NCBI RefSeq assembly: GCF_036711975.1
Contig: NC_091973.1
Coordinates: 14,756,001 to 14,820,000 of the forward strand
Length of the DNA: 64,000 nucleotides
Direction: 5' to 3'
DNA from: Onthophagus taurus
Taxonomy: Eukaryota; Arthropoda; Insecta; Coleoptera; Scarabaeidae
The translations under genes and the position numbers were made by a program. Numbering within the stretch: position 1 is the first letter of the stretch; each line of letters starts with the position of its first letter. The notes below the pieces were generated by a model, which was not told where the DNA came from, did no database searches, and saw only the letters and a list, made by a program, of their open reading frames with translations. This document shows, piece after piece, positions 40,608 to 50,731 of this stretch.

Positions 40608-40887
40608 TGTTTGCGCAGGCAAGAAGCCAGACAACAACTTTAAATAAAGGGCTGATTCGTGATAAAAATGGTTAATAATAGATCGGTGTGAATATAAATG
40701 TAAGATTATATTGTTCCCCTTTTTATACAAAAAACTTACGATTTTTATTGGAATTTTACTAATACTCGTGGTCGGTTGTTCGCGATCTCGAACAGAAGAG
40801 AAGGATCTCTCTTTCGATGAAATTCAACTTGCGAGCGAATCGGGCGCACATGCGCATCTCGGTCCGTCCTTTTAGCGTGGATTAAAC
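40608..40887 (-). repeat. 5' LTR of BEL copy 2
   Basis: Plus-strand text starts TGTTTGCGCAGGCAAG and shares most of its length with 24766-24838 plus 30865-31006. On the minus strand it has a TATAAAAAGGGG promoter box and a CATCGAAAGAGAG tract. The inner edge (40608) abuts the primer-binding-site-like sequence; the outer edge, near 40887, is an estimate. Confidence 0.7.
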
Positions 40888-42265
40888 AAACAGTTTCAAG
40901 GAATAATAAATTTTGAGCAAAATAACCTTACTTTAACTAACGATATTAAATCAATAACTTTACCTTTAAGTGCACCATCTCAACATACCGTTTCAGTGTC
41001 TGTGAGATGTGACGGTATTTATTATTTTTCAACAACATTTAAAGATGATTATGTAATTCAAGCGCAAGAAATTTGTGAAGGTGTATTTGTAGTTGGAGCT
41101 ATTGTTAAGTCAGATAGTACGGCTAGGATACCTATAAAAATTTTAAAAACCCGAAATGAGACTGTAGAAATAGTAAATTTCTTACCAACACTAGAAAAAT
41201 TAAAAGAATACGATATATGTTCCCTCAAAGATAATGACAATTCCGTTGATCGTGTAAAAGAATTACTTAATATATTAAATTTAGATTATGTTAATAAAGA
41301 AGAACAAATCTCCATAGAAAATATTTGTGTGACGTTTAATGACATTTTTATATGCCAGGTGACAAATTAACAACTACAAATTTATATAAACAAACAATAA
41401 TGCTCAAAGACAATGTTCAAAACCGACAAGTTATTCAAAACCGTATCGACTCCCTCATTCTCAAAAAGGTGAAATAGAACGTCAAATTAAAGCAATGACT
41501 GAAAATGACATTATAGAGGAAGCACAGAGCGAGTGGTCATCTCCGATACTATTAGTACCAAAAAAAATCTAATAGTAACACACACGAGAATTGGAGAATT
41601 GTTTCCAGTTTCCATTACCTAACATTACAGATATATTTGATTCATTAGCTGGCACAATTTACTTTTCTCATTTAGACCTAAGTCATGGATACTATCAATT
41701 AAAAATAGAACCAGTATGTAGAAAATACACAGCTTTTAGTACAAATAAAGGTCAATATCAGATGAAACGCCTTCCCATGGGTCTTAAAACAAGTCCTCAT
41801 GCTTTTTCACGTTTAATGACAGTTGCCTTATCAGGTTTAGCGTATAATTTTGCCTTATATATTTAGATGATTTAGTAGTATTTGGTAGAAATTTACAAGA
41901 TCATAACAAAAATTTAATCAAAGTATTTAATAGATTACGTAAAGTAAATTTAAAACAACCCAGTAAAGTGTACTTTTCTAAAAAAGGAATTATTGTATTT
42001 AGAACACATAATTACAGATTATGGTATTCAGTCAAATCCCGAAAAGATTCAAATTTTAAAAGATTATCCTTTACCAAAAAATAATGATGAAGTAAAACGT
42101 TTCATAGCATTCGCAAATTATTACAGGAAATATATTCTCATATTTGCCGAAAAAGCAATTCCACTTAATAAATTATGTAGAAGAAATGCAGTATTTAATT
42201 GGTCAAACTCATGTCAAAAGTCATTTGAATTTTTTAAACAAACACTAACCCAACCTCCAATTTTA

Positions 42266-43162
42266 ATAATGAAAAGGCAGGGTGGTTATGATGAAGAATA
42301 ATTTACTGAATTCGGTGCTACATATGTTTCGATTTTTCAAAACCTATATAATAAAACTTATCCCAACTTGTTATTAAATGACATAACTAATTGTAACTCT
42401 AATAGATATTTTTTGAAGTTCATTTAAATATCTAAAATATACCTTTAAAATTCTGTATATGACTTTTGGTTTTTAGTTTTCTTATTTTTATTATGTTTAC
42501 AACCAGATTTGATTTTCTGAAAGTTTTGACCTTTAACCTGTTACCTCCTATCTGTCTCTCTGCAACATGCTGTCTTGAAGAATGGACGTTTTTCTGGTAA
42601 TTCATTTTTCTTTTTCGTTTTTAATTTTTCTTATTTTAATCTAAATCTGTTTTTTCAGTTTTGGAATTTCTTTTTGTTTTTTGCGTTTTTGCCTTTTTGG
42701 CTTGCATGTTGAAAAGAGATAGAATTCATTATTGATTTTTTAATTTAGTTTTATTTTATTTATTTGAAGGGATTTCACGTTTTATTATTGATTTGATTTA
42801 AGCTTGTATTTTTCACTTTCATTTAAGATTGTTTTTGTTCTCCTATTCATTCTTATTTTTAGTCTTTATATTAACTTTAACTTTCAACTTGCTCGCTAAA
42901 CAGATGTAATGAAAAATAATTTTTTATGACAACCCTTTTTGATTCTTCACCTGCAAAATGCTACCCCAAACTTACGACAGTAGTTATTTTATTTTATTTT
43001 TATTTATTTTTGTTTTTGGTATACAGCCATTTAGTTATTTTTATATTTTTATTTTTATTAATTACAGTCGTGCCTGATGACGATTTTTAAAAAATCGAAA
43101 CATATGTAGCACTGAATTCAATAAATTATTCTTCATCATAACCACCCTGCCTTTTAATTATT
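42266..43162 (+). mobile_element. PLE 3' end inserted in Gypsy RNase H region
   Basis: Contains the last 25 or so codons of a PLE endonuclease (NKTYPNLLLNDITN...FLKFI), similar to the end of 219-887, a long T-rich 3' UTR and a hammerhead-like fold. About 40 bp at the left (42266-42305) is repeated inverted at the right (43122-43162). It splits the Gypsy connection/RNase H frame. Confidence 0.8.
43070..43112 (+). ncRNA. Hammerhead-like ribozyme, second copy
   Basis: GTGC (43070-43073) pairs with GCAC (43109-43112); core CTGATGA (43074-43080); stem II GATTTTT/AAAAATC (82-88 with 90-96); GAAA (43097-43100); palindromic stem III ACATATGT; predicted cleavage after A43108. As in the copy at 2785, one extra C (43081) follows the core box. 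Compensatory differences in stems II and III between the two copies keep the fold. Confidence 0.68.
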
Positions 43163-44924
43163 CAATCCAATTTTAAGTTATCCAGATTTCTCAGAGGAAA
43201 ACCAATTTATTTTGCAAACCGATGCTTCTGGAATAGCGATAGATGCAGTGTTATCAAATAAAGATGATAGGCCAGTAGCTTATGCTAGCCGCTCATTAAA
43301 CTCGGCAGAAATTAATTATCCTACAATAGAAAAGGACCATAGTATGGGCAATTAAACACTTTCGACCATATCTTTACGGAAGACATTTCAAAATTCTAAC
43401 CGACCATAAACTATTAATTTATTTGTTTAATATTTCCGATCCTACTAGTCGATTAACAAAATTTATATTATGTCTAGAAGAGTATGATTTCGTAGTTGAA
43501 TTCATAAAAGGTAAAGGAAACGTTACGGCGGACGCGTTGTGTCGGATTCTGACATCAACTCAACTAAAAGAAATGAATGAAAACATAATTTCAGTAATGA
43601 CTAGAGCACAAATAAGAAAAGAGCAAGAAGTGGATAGAGAATTATTAGCAAATAATGATCAAAATATTTCTCGCGTTCGGCTTGATCACCCGAAAGTCGT
43701 AGAGGTATTGAAAAAAGATGCGGAAGGTATAGAATTATTGAAATTAGGTAACAAAGATAAGAAATCGTTAAATGAGATAAACTAAAAAAATTTTTTATGT
43801 ACCATCAAAATCTGTTATATTTTAAAATTCTGCAAGCGATAAATAAGAACTCCAATTGAGATATGAAAAAGATTATTTTAAACGATTTTCACTTATTACC
43901 AAGTAGTGGTCATGAAGGTGTTAAAAGAATGGTAAATAACATTAAAAAATATTACTATTGGTACGGAATTAATAAAGATGTTTATAACTTTGTGAGAAAG
44001 TGTGACTCATGTCAAAAACAAAAGCATTGTAAATACGTTAAGGAACCCATGGTAATCACAACTACTGCTACAGCAGCATTTCAAACAATTTACCTAGACG
44101 TTGTAGGTCCATTAAACAAGATGATAATGGGAATTCCTAGATCTTAACATTGCAATGCGAACTGACAAAATATACAGAGGCATACCCAGTCAAAACAAAA
44201 GATTCTGTTACAATAGCTAGAGCATTTGTTGACAACTTTGTATTGAGATACGGCATTCCTAATGAAATTGCAACCGATAGAGGCACTAAATTTATTTCAT
44301 CTACTTTCAATGAAATATGTAAACTACTTAAAGTCAAACAACTTCAATCCACCGCTTATCATCATGAAAGTATAGGTTGGTTAGAAAACTCACATAAGTC
44401 CTCAGGTGCTTATCTTAGAATCCAAACAGATAATTGTAGTGATAGATAGAGCGATTGGATACCATATTGGTCATTCTCTTACAACACAACTGTTCACACC
44501 GAAACATTGTATAGGCCATTTGAATTGGTATTCGGAAGAGTTTGTAACATTCCATCTAATATATTAACGAGTATTGACCCAGTTTATAATTTCAGTGATT
44601 ATCCATCCGAACTAAGATACAGGTTACAAAAATCTCAGTTAGATGCACACGATTTAGTTCTTTTAAAAAACGAAGTAGGCGGTATAAGTTAAGTAGTTTA
44701 TATAAGGGTCTGTTCGTAGTTGTAGAAGATTTATCTCCTAATGTAAAAATAGTTAAGAATGGGTTAGAAATAATTGTGCATAAGAATCGCACTAAACCTT
44801 TTTATAAAAAATAAAAAAAAATTTTTAATAATTTTAAATAAATAGAATATTCATTTTAATGTATATTTTTATAGGGTTGTTTCTTTAGATGGAGTGGATT
44901 ATCGTATTAAGTGGGGATATTAGA

Positions 44925-45061
44925 ATTAGATATTAGTTAGCGTTAAGTGATAACAGATAGAATATGTAATACAGTCGACCTATGCAGTTGAATAAACTAT
45001 TATGTGGAACACCATAATATAAGTATATCGGTATTTTAATATAAGGAGACTCAACCTTTAC
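44925..45061 (+). repeat. Probable Gypsy LTR followed by primer-binding-like site
   Basis: After the polypurine AAGTGGGGA (about 44917-44925) there is a short AT-rich segment ending CCTTTACA, directly followed by TGGCGATCCTGCAAACC (45062), which looks like a Gypsy primer-binding site. An LTR flanked by a polypurine tract on its left and a binding site on its right implies two Gypsy copies sharing an LTR. Left boundary approximate. Confidence 0.5.
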
Positions 45062-45640
45062 ATGGCGATCCTGCAAACCGAGCGAATGGAAAATAGAAGA
45101 AAAATATAAATTAAAAAAAAAAATATCCTTGAAGATATATTATATAAAACACCATCAGGAAATTATAAGAATAAAAAGAAGATGAGGTATAATCAATCAA
45201 AAGTTATCCTCTTTTGATTGATTATACTCCATCTTTGAAGAATTAAGAAATTAATCAATCAATCAGCAGCAGGGAATGCAGTAACCAACAATTGGACATA
45301 TTCAGATTTAGTTTTGATAATAGGGTCAGTTGTTTTAGCTTTATTTTTAATATATTTTGTAGTGCGAAAAATTAAAACTTATATCTAAAAAATAATGCGT
45401 CAGGAAATTACTCGCCACGAACTTGCGAAATCCCAAAGTGAAATGGTTTAAGTACGTCAGGTGAAGAACCGCAGTAAAATTGATGACTAATAAATAAAAC
45501 CAAACTTCAAATTGACTCCAATGCATACGCAAATAAAAAATTAAATAAAATAAGTAATTAAGTAAGGTAACAAATAAATAACAAAAATAATAATAATAAT
45601 ATAAATCTATAAGTCCTGAAATTTCTATTGATTTTGACAT
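45062..45640 (+). other. Leader of a second Gypsy copy, with hairpin and membrane-helix ORF
   Basis: Contains a near-perfect hairpin (arms 45179-45203 and 45211-45235) and an open frame with one transmembrane helix (NNWTYSDLVLIIGSVVLALF, then IYFVVRKIKTYI, about 45270-45387), then MRQEITRHELAKSQSEMV followed by a stop. This is the pattern of the gag leader of some insect Gypsy elements, recognised from memory only. The copy is cut off near 45640; 45640-45775 is AT-rich with no gene. Confidence 0.4.
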
Positions 45641-45777
45641 AGTGATCAAGAATCATCTTAATTATAATGAAATAATTAATTCATTTTTTAAATAAAAACA
45701 ATAATATTATAAATTCTAACAAATATAAAAATGATTACTCAGAAATGGAAATTAATTAAATCTATAAGAAAAAAAAA

Positions 45778-46540
45778 ATGAATGATAATAACGCCATTTT
45801 TGTCAAAGCAGATAAGGGAGCATGTTTTGTGATTCTCTCTAAACTTGCTAATTTTCGTTTTCTTTTTAATAGAGTGCTTAATTACCCCCTTTCTGAAAAT
45901 AATAAAACAAGCGAAATTAACTACATACACAATTTAGCTCATAACAATAATTTTCCTAAACATATCATTGACAAACTTTTTTATAAAATTCAATAACAAG
46001 ATGACCCCCTTTACAGCATAAATAAAGTTAATAAAATTTATAAAAACTTACAAAATTACAAAATTTAAACCTATAACTTATAATCATGTTACATCCCGTG
46101 CTCAACATATTTTTTCAAAATTTAACATTTCTCTTGCTTATTCTAATAATAATGCCATTTTGAAGCTTCTTTCTAATTATAACCCTAAAAATTCTGATAT
46201 ATTAAAAGAGAGCGGAGTGTATTCAATTTGATGTTCCAATTGCGAAGCCATATATGTTGGTGAGACAGGATCCGCACTTGGGGCCCGTGTTCGCGAGCAT
46301 GAATAAGGTGAATTCCAATATTTATAAACACCATATTGAAACTGGGCATAATATTAATTATAAAGGTATAAAACTTTTGCACAAATGTAATAAAAGTCAG
46401 AAACTGGATCTTCTTGAAATTTTTGAAATTGTTAAACATAAAAATAATAATGAATGTATACTTTTGAATGATCAGCTTCAATTAATACAGAAACCTATTG
46501 TTGTTTTTTTGAAAGATTTTAAACTCAAATGTTGATTATT
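45778..46540 (+). pseudogene. Internally deleted PLE, third piece
   Basis: 45778-45996 gives FVKADKGACFVILSK, the PLE RT N-terminal motif. After a large deletion, from about 46200 the frames give SGVYSI, CSNCEAIYVGETGSALGARVREHE (GIY-YIG core with its Cys pair) and the endonuclease tail to 46535. TGA and TAA codons interrupt it. 46540-46740 looks like its 3' UTR. Confidence 0.78.
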
Positions 46541-46740
46541 TTTTGAATTTCCCTCCATCGCGAACACGTTTCCCCAACCTGTTGTTTTATTCTGTATGGT
46601 CGGTTCAGTCTCTTCTTGTTCCTCCACCGCATCGCTGCGGGACTTCTAACAAAATTCTTTCAAAATTTATTTATCTTTTTCGGTCATTTATTTGGTTAAA
46701 AGTCTCGCAGCCAGTTTTTGTATTTTTTGTACACTGCTTT

Positions 46741-47442
46741 CACCACAGATAATGGACAATACCAATGAACAAGATTACCTATGGGATTAAAAATAAGCCT
46801 AAATGCATTTTCTAGAGCAATGACGTTAGCAATATCAGGGTTAAATTATGAAAGTTGTTTTGTTTATTTAGACGATTTAATTGTTTTTGGAAATAGCTTA
46901 ATTCAACACAGTAAAAATTTAGTTAAAGTTTTGAATAGGTTAAGGAAATTTGAAACTAAATCCTCACTAATACGAATTTTTAATGAAACAAATTTTGTAC
47001 TTAGGTCATATTATATCATCTGAAGGAATTCTTCCCGATCCAGAAAATTATGTTAAATTATCCCACACCCAAAGATCCTAATGAAACAAAAAGGTTTGTC
47101 GCGTCTGCAAACTATTATCCTAAATTATCGAAAAAAGGAGTCAAATTTATATGGACTGAACAATGTCAGAAATCATTTGAAACATTAAAACAAATTTTAG
47201 TAAAACACCCAATCCTTCAGTATTCTGATGTTTCAGATAAAAATCCATTAATCCTTCTTAAGATTAATGAACGGTTCGGAAGTTGCTTTAGGTGCAGTGC
47301 TTCTAACAAAAAAGATGAGTTCGGCATAAAGAGGGTCGAATCCAAGCCTGGCTCGATCTTTCATCGTGATTTTCACGGTTTAGCAGTTAATTTCGTAAAT
47401 TTGAAATTTCTACCTCACAGTATCCATTTCAGTGACTTGTAG
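46741..47442 (+). pseudogene. Second Gypsy RT/RNase H fragment
   Basis: RLPMGLKISLNAFSRAMTLAISG and FVYLDDLIVFGNSLIQH (YLDD box intact), then after a frame break YPTPKDPNETKRFVASANYYP and WTEQCQKSFETLKQIL. It resembles but is not a copy of the Gypsy at 41750-42290. Truncated at both sides. Confidence 0.8.
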
Positions 47443-47609
47443 CTATAATTTTTGATGGTCCAGTTTGGGATATATCTAATTTTGAAGTGAAATAATTAAA
47501 TCTCTTCATCATACATGGCTATAAGGCCGATATTGCAGGAGTTTGTGTAAATACACGTGAATTCGTGCGGGTCTAGAACCGGTAAGGTAACTTGATTTTC
47601 CTTCTTACA

Positions 47610-48521
47610 ATGGAAAATCTAGACGATTTAAAGTTTATTCAACTTAAAAACATTCATCATAATTTGGGTGCAGACTCTTCCGGTAATAAACATGAATTGA
47701 TTAGTAAACTTAAGAATGTTTTAAATAATTTAAATAATATAGATAAAACTACAATTCCTGTTTCTGACGATGACCTTGACGGTTCGTTTAACAGTTGTAC
47801 TAGCGTCGAGACTATTATCGAATCTAAACCTAAACACGTAAAATTAAAAAAAGTACGGAATTGACCAGTTGGAGAAAGATATTAGATATTTAAAGATTAG
47901 ATTAACTAAGTCATTAAAGTCGCGATCAAAAAAGTGCCTTAAAAAATCCGATTTGGTGACAGACGTGCTAAATAAGAAATCATTGACACTGGAAACTGAC
48001 AATGAGAAATCATTGGAATTGCCTCCTACGGCTGCAACTTCTGTTCCTGTTGTACATGCGGAGGGACCGAATCTTGCGGGTCTTACCCCTAAGACGAAGG
48101 TGTTAATACTGGGCGACAGCCACGCGCTTAGTGGTAGTGATTATCTGCGTAATTACTTCCTGGCACGTTTGAGATTCTTACTATATGTAAACCGAATGCT
48201 TATCTTGACGAAGTTGTTAAGGATATTAAATTATTATGTGCTAATTTTACTAAATCTGATTTTGTGATCTTATTTGGAGGTTGCAATAACGCGTTGAGTA
48301 ATTGTAAGATTACAAATGATGTACTAAAAAAAGTTAGATCTGTCAGTAGTATAACTAATGTTATTTTCATGTCTGTTCCTTTCTGGAACCAGAAACCACA
48401 ATTTGATAATTATATTTACAAAATTAATCGAGATATATATCCTCTCATATACAGGAGTAGTATAGATTCGCCGATTCAAGAACCTCCTCCTCGAACCTGC
48501 GTTCTAGGAGGAGGTTCTTGA
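47610..48521 (+). pseudogene. SAP-domain plus SGNH-hydrolase-like ORF, frameshifted
   Basis: From ATG 47610: a SAP-like helix pair (FIQLKNIHHNLGADSSGNKHELISKL), an acidic linker, a stop near 47864, then VLILGDSHALSG (SGNH block I) and, after another frame change, VILFGGCNNAL and SVPFWNQKP. Such DNA-binding plus SGNH combinations occur in insect retroelement ORFs; the parent element is not identifiable. The frame ends in the hairpin repeat at 48470. Confidence 0.55.
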
Positions 48522-49040
48522 ATCGGCAAATTTTTTGGGGGTCAGAGGAGGTTCGATGAGGAGAGGAGGTTCTTGAATCGGCGATTCTTTTGAGGGTCGG
48601 AGGAGGTCAATTAACTTGAGAAGGTCATGTTATTTTGACGAAATTATTAAAAATTTATCTTTATTAAAAATGTATCTTTATTTAGGTTATGTTATTAAAA
48701 ATTTATCTTTATATGTAACCTGTTTACCTAGATGAAAACAATTACTATGTTTATCCTTCGACGCTTCTCAATGAACTGTTAATGTTTTCGATATATCTCT
48801 TAACTTATTGTACACAAAGGTATACGGTTTTGGGACATGTAGGTATACAAACAAGTGAGTCATAACTTACCTGCGAGATATTTTTTATTTTATTATGTAA
48901 AGGTGTACAGGTATTTAAGAATATGCGAGGAGTTTCTTGAATCGGCAAATTTTTTGGGAGGACAGGTTTGAGGAGGTCAACTAACTTGTTAGTAGTAGAT
49001 GAGTCATGATCCACCTGCGAGATATTTTTTAAGAGCTTCT
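48470..49040. repeat. Hairpin and dispersed repeats left of element 2
   Basis: A perfect 22-bp inverted repeat (48470-48491 and 48506-48527; GCCGATTCAAGAACC...) opens a series of AGGAGGTTCTTGAATCGGC copies (48506, 48564, about 48926). A second pair of direct repeats carries ACCTGCGAGATATTTTTTA (about 48868 and 49011). No gene. They may be the eroded end of element 2. 48600-48840 holds further short repeats (AAAAATTTATCTTTAT). Confidence 0.75.
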
Positions 49041-49165
49041 TAATAAATTTGTCATGCGTTTTGTCTGACGTCTCACGATATAATGACATGTTAGAACATG
49101 TATAATAGATATATTCGGTAATGATGTGAAATATTACTCCCCCCACCAGCAACCTTATGTATTGC

Positions 49166-49173
49166 TATAAATA
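49166..49173 (+). promoter_or_regulatory. TATA box of the first gene of element 2
   Basis: TATAAATA, about 135 bp upstream of the predicted exon 1 end. It is followed by a spacing suitable for initiation near the CGCAGAGTGTTGTGCTTCAG region (about 49196-49216). A GTAAGG and two TATTTAG/CATTTAG(T)ACA repeats further on could be alternative splice sites in the leader. Confidence 0.55.
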
Positions 49174-49300
49174 CAAACGTTGGTCGAAGTTGTACCGCAG
49201 AGTGTTGTGCTTCAGAGTAAGGTTTTTGTGTATTTAGTACATATTAAAAATATCGTGTAGATTTTTGGTGCATTTAGTACAGAGGATTTTTAACGTAACG

Positions 49301-50265
49301 AGTAAGTAATTCAAATGTAATACAAGTAGATAATGTACTAATGTAAACAATAATATTGATGTTTAGTGGCAACCAGACCGAACCCCAAATGTCCAACTAA
49401 GAGAGCTGCTGTAAATTCATTTGAAAAGGGTGAAAATAAAAAACCTGCCCGAAACATCAAAATGGAGGGTAATTGTAATGAGACAACTGCAACAAATGTG
49501 TCGCTAGGAAGTGATAATCAAAGAAAAAAGGATGTGGTATTCGATGGAATTAATTTGTTGGCTTCCGACTTAGCGGAGTACGTATTTCCTAGCAATCAAC
49601 AACATTATGTAGAAAATTGTGGAAAGTTACCTTTCACAAGTAACGTAGTATTAAATGAAGCAGTGAAAAATAATCTCCAAAAAGGTAATCAAGCGCCATT
49701 ATTCTCCGAGAGTACATATTATTTAAATAAAAGTCGAACGAAATGGATATCGGTTGGCATGTCTGCCAATCTACATTTTGATCCGGTTATAAGATTAATG
49801 GGAAAAGGACAATGCATAACTTTTACCGAAGACGAATGGAAAAATGTGATTAATAGCAGACAATTGATTATGAATAGCTTTGTTGGTGATTTATCGACAC
49901 CACCACATTTCGTTGTAAGCGGCGTGACCTGCAGCAGCCAATGGATAGAAAATGTACGAAAAGTGTTGAAAATGGAAAGGGGGTCAGAAATATTTTACCT
50001 GGCTTACGACTCGTTACACGAATTGTGGAAACTTAGCGATTTAGTTTCGAGTAGGGTAGAAGTATTAAAGTGTATGGAATATAAAAATTATTACGATAGC
50101 GTGATCGATGTGGTATCAACAATGCAAGGTGATATAAAATCGAATATATTGGTTGCTTCAAACGGTGCACCAAGTGAACATTTGTGCGTAACTAAAGAAC
50201 TGCTCGTATACGGTATGGATAAGATATTACTGGATTTAGATTTGCACGCATTAATGAAGATGTGA
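49301..50265 (+). CDS. Hypothetical protein; start codon formed by splicing; PC4-like candidate
   Basis: The frame has no ATG at its 5' end, but a predicted 65-nt intron (GTAAGT at 49302, TTTAG at 49366) joins A49301 to TG at 49367, giving AACG-ATG-GCA. The product is about 300 residues. A segment WISVGMSANLHFDPVIRLMG...ITFTEDEWKNVIN resembles the 213-residue protein of element 3 (61579-62220: VGISVARGF...HILSFLREDWEQLIN). This strand-strand-helix pattern recalls PC4-like single-strand DNA-binding proteins, which is only a suggestion. Confidence 0.6.
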
Positions 50266-50275
50266 AGTGAATAAA

Positions 50276-50500
50276 ATGGAAAAAAAAGTGACGTTTTGCG
50301 AATCGAAAAATAGAGTGTACCGAATGCACACTTGGACGTTTGCTTACAGACAATCAAGGATAAGTGACTGGGAAGAAAAGATGTTGGACGGAATTAGATT
50401 TAAGACTAGGATAAGAAACGTAAATAAGTTATTAGAAAAATATTTAGATGTAGATTATAGATTAAATATATATCAAGAACGTTTTAGCATTGTAGAGTAA
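50276..50500 (+). CDS. Small hypothetical protein, 74 residues
   Basis: ATG 50276 (MEKKVTFCESKNRVYRMHTW...), charged, ends NIYQERFSIVE. It starts 8 nt after the stop of the preceding gene. Function unknown. Downstream 50571-50600 is an AAT microsatellite and 50640-50670 an ATTTAAAAGGAATAAAAG stretch that could be the promoter of the PLA2 gene. Confidence 0.5.
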   Translation: MEKKVTFCESKNRVYRMHTWTFAYRQSRISDWEEKMLDGIRFKTRIRNVNKLLEKYLDVDYRLNIYQERFSIVE

Positions 50501-50731
50501 TCGAAATGTTTTTAACTGAGTAACGATTAATTTTTAGGATAGGTATTAGTAGATTTAAGTGTAGCTGAATAATAATAATAATAATAATAATATTAATAGA
50601 TTTAAGTATAAATTAAGAGCAAAACTGTTTTTGTAAAATATTTAAAAGGAATAAAAGCTTAAAGCACAACAGCAGAGCTTCATTTCTAGTTTTTAACTGT
50701 GAAGAAAAGGAAGAAGGAGTGAAATTATAAA

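Larger units (their letters stand above)
24766..40887 (-). mobile_element. BEL/Pao retrotransposon copy 2 with nested insertions
   Basis: Both LTRs are recognisable in the same orientation: 5' LTR at about 40608-40887, 3' LTR at 24766-24845 plus 30858-31006. The 40591-40607 stretch next to the 5' LTR (CCGGCTCGAAGGACCAA on the plus strand) fits a BEL-type primer-binding site. The coding body lies at 32590-36939. Insertions: Harbinger in the leader (37167-40392), a hAT fragment at the 3' side (31007-32585) replacing the rest of the integrase region, and a P-like element in the 3' LTR which itself holds a piggyBac. The right LTR edge is approximate. Confidence 0.8.
40900..44813 (+). pseudogene. 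Gypsy retrotransposon pol, broken, with a PLE insertion
   Basis: 40996-41370 is the protease-to-RT linker (DGIYYFSTTF...VDRVKELLNIL). RT: HLDLSHGYYQLKI (about 41670), RLPMGLKTSPHAF, then a frame break at the catalytic box (ALYI then DDLVVFG). The connection domain (42001-42290) is followed, after the PLE piece, by RNase H (QTDASGIAIDAVL), H2C2 integrase zinc module (GHEGVKRMV...CDSCQKQKH), and integrase core (TDRGTKF, with a Glu region HHESIGWLENSH). 44690-44813 gives the C-terminal KIVKNGLEIIVHKNRTKPF. Many frameshifts. Confidence 0.88.

Noticed and set aside
45347-45649. Minus-strand hydrophobic ORF
   Set aside because: AT-rich antisense shadow (Phe/Tyr/Leu from A/T runs) with no family features.
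48470-48527. Hairpin as a transcription terminator
   Set aside because: Intrinsic terminators are bacterial, and everything else here is eukaryotic. Better seen as part of a repeat family.
48805-49152. Minus-strand ORF with repeated ISQV-DS segments
   Set aside because: The internal repeat mirrors the DNA repeats here. No homologue or context supports a protein.
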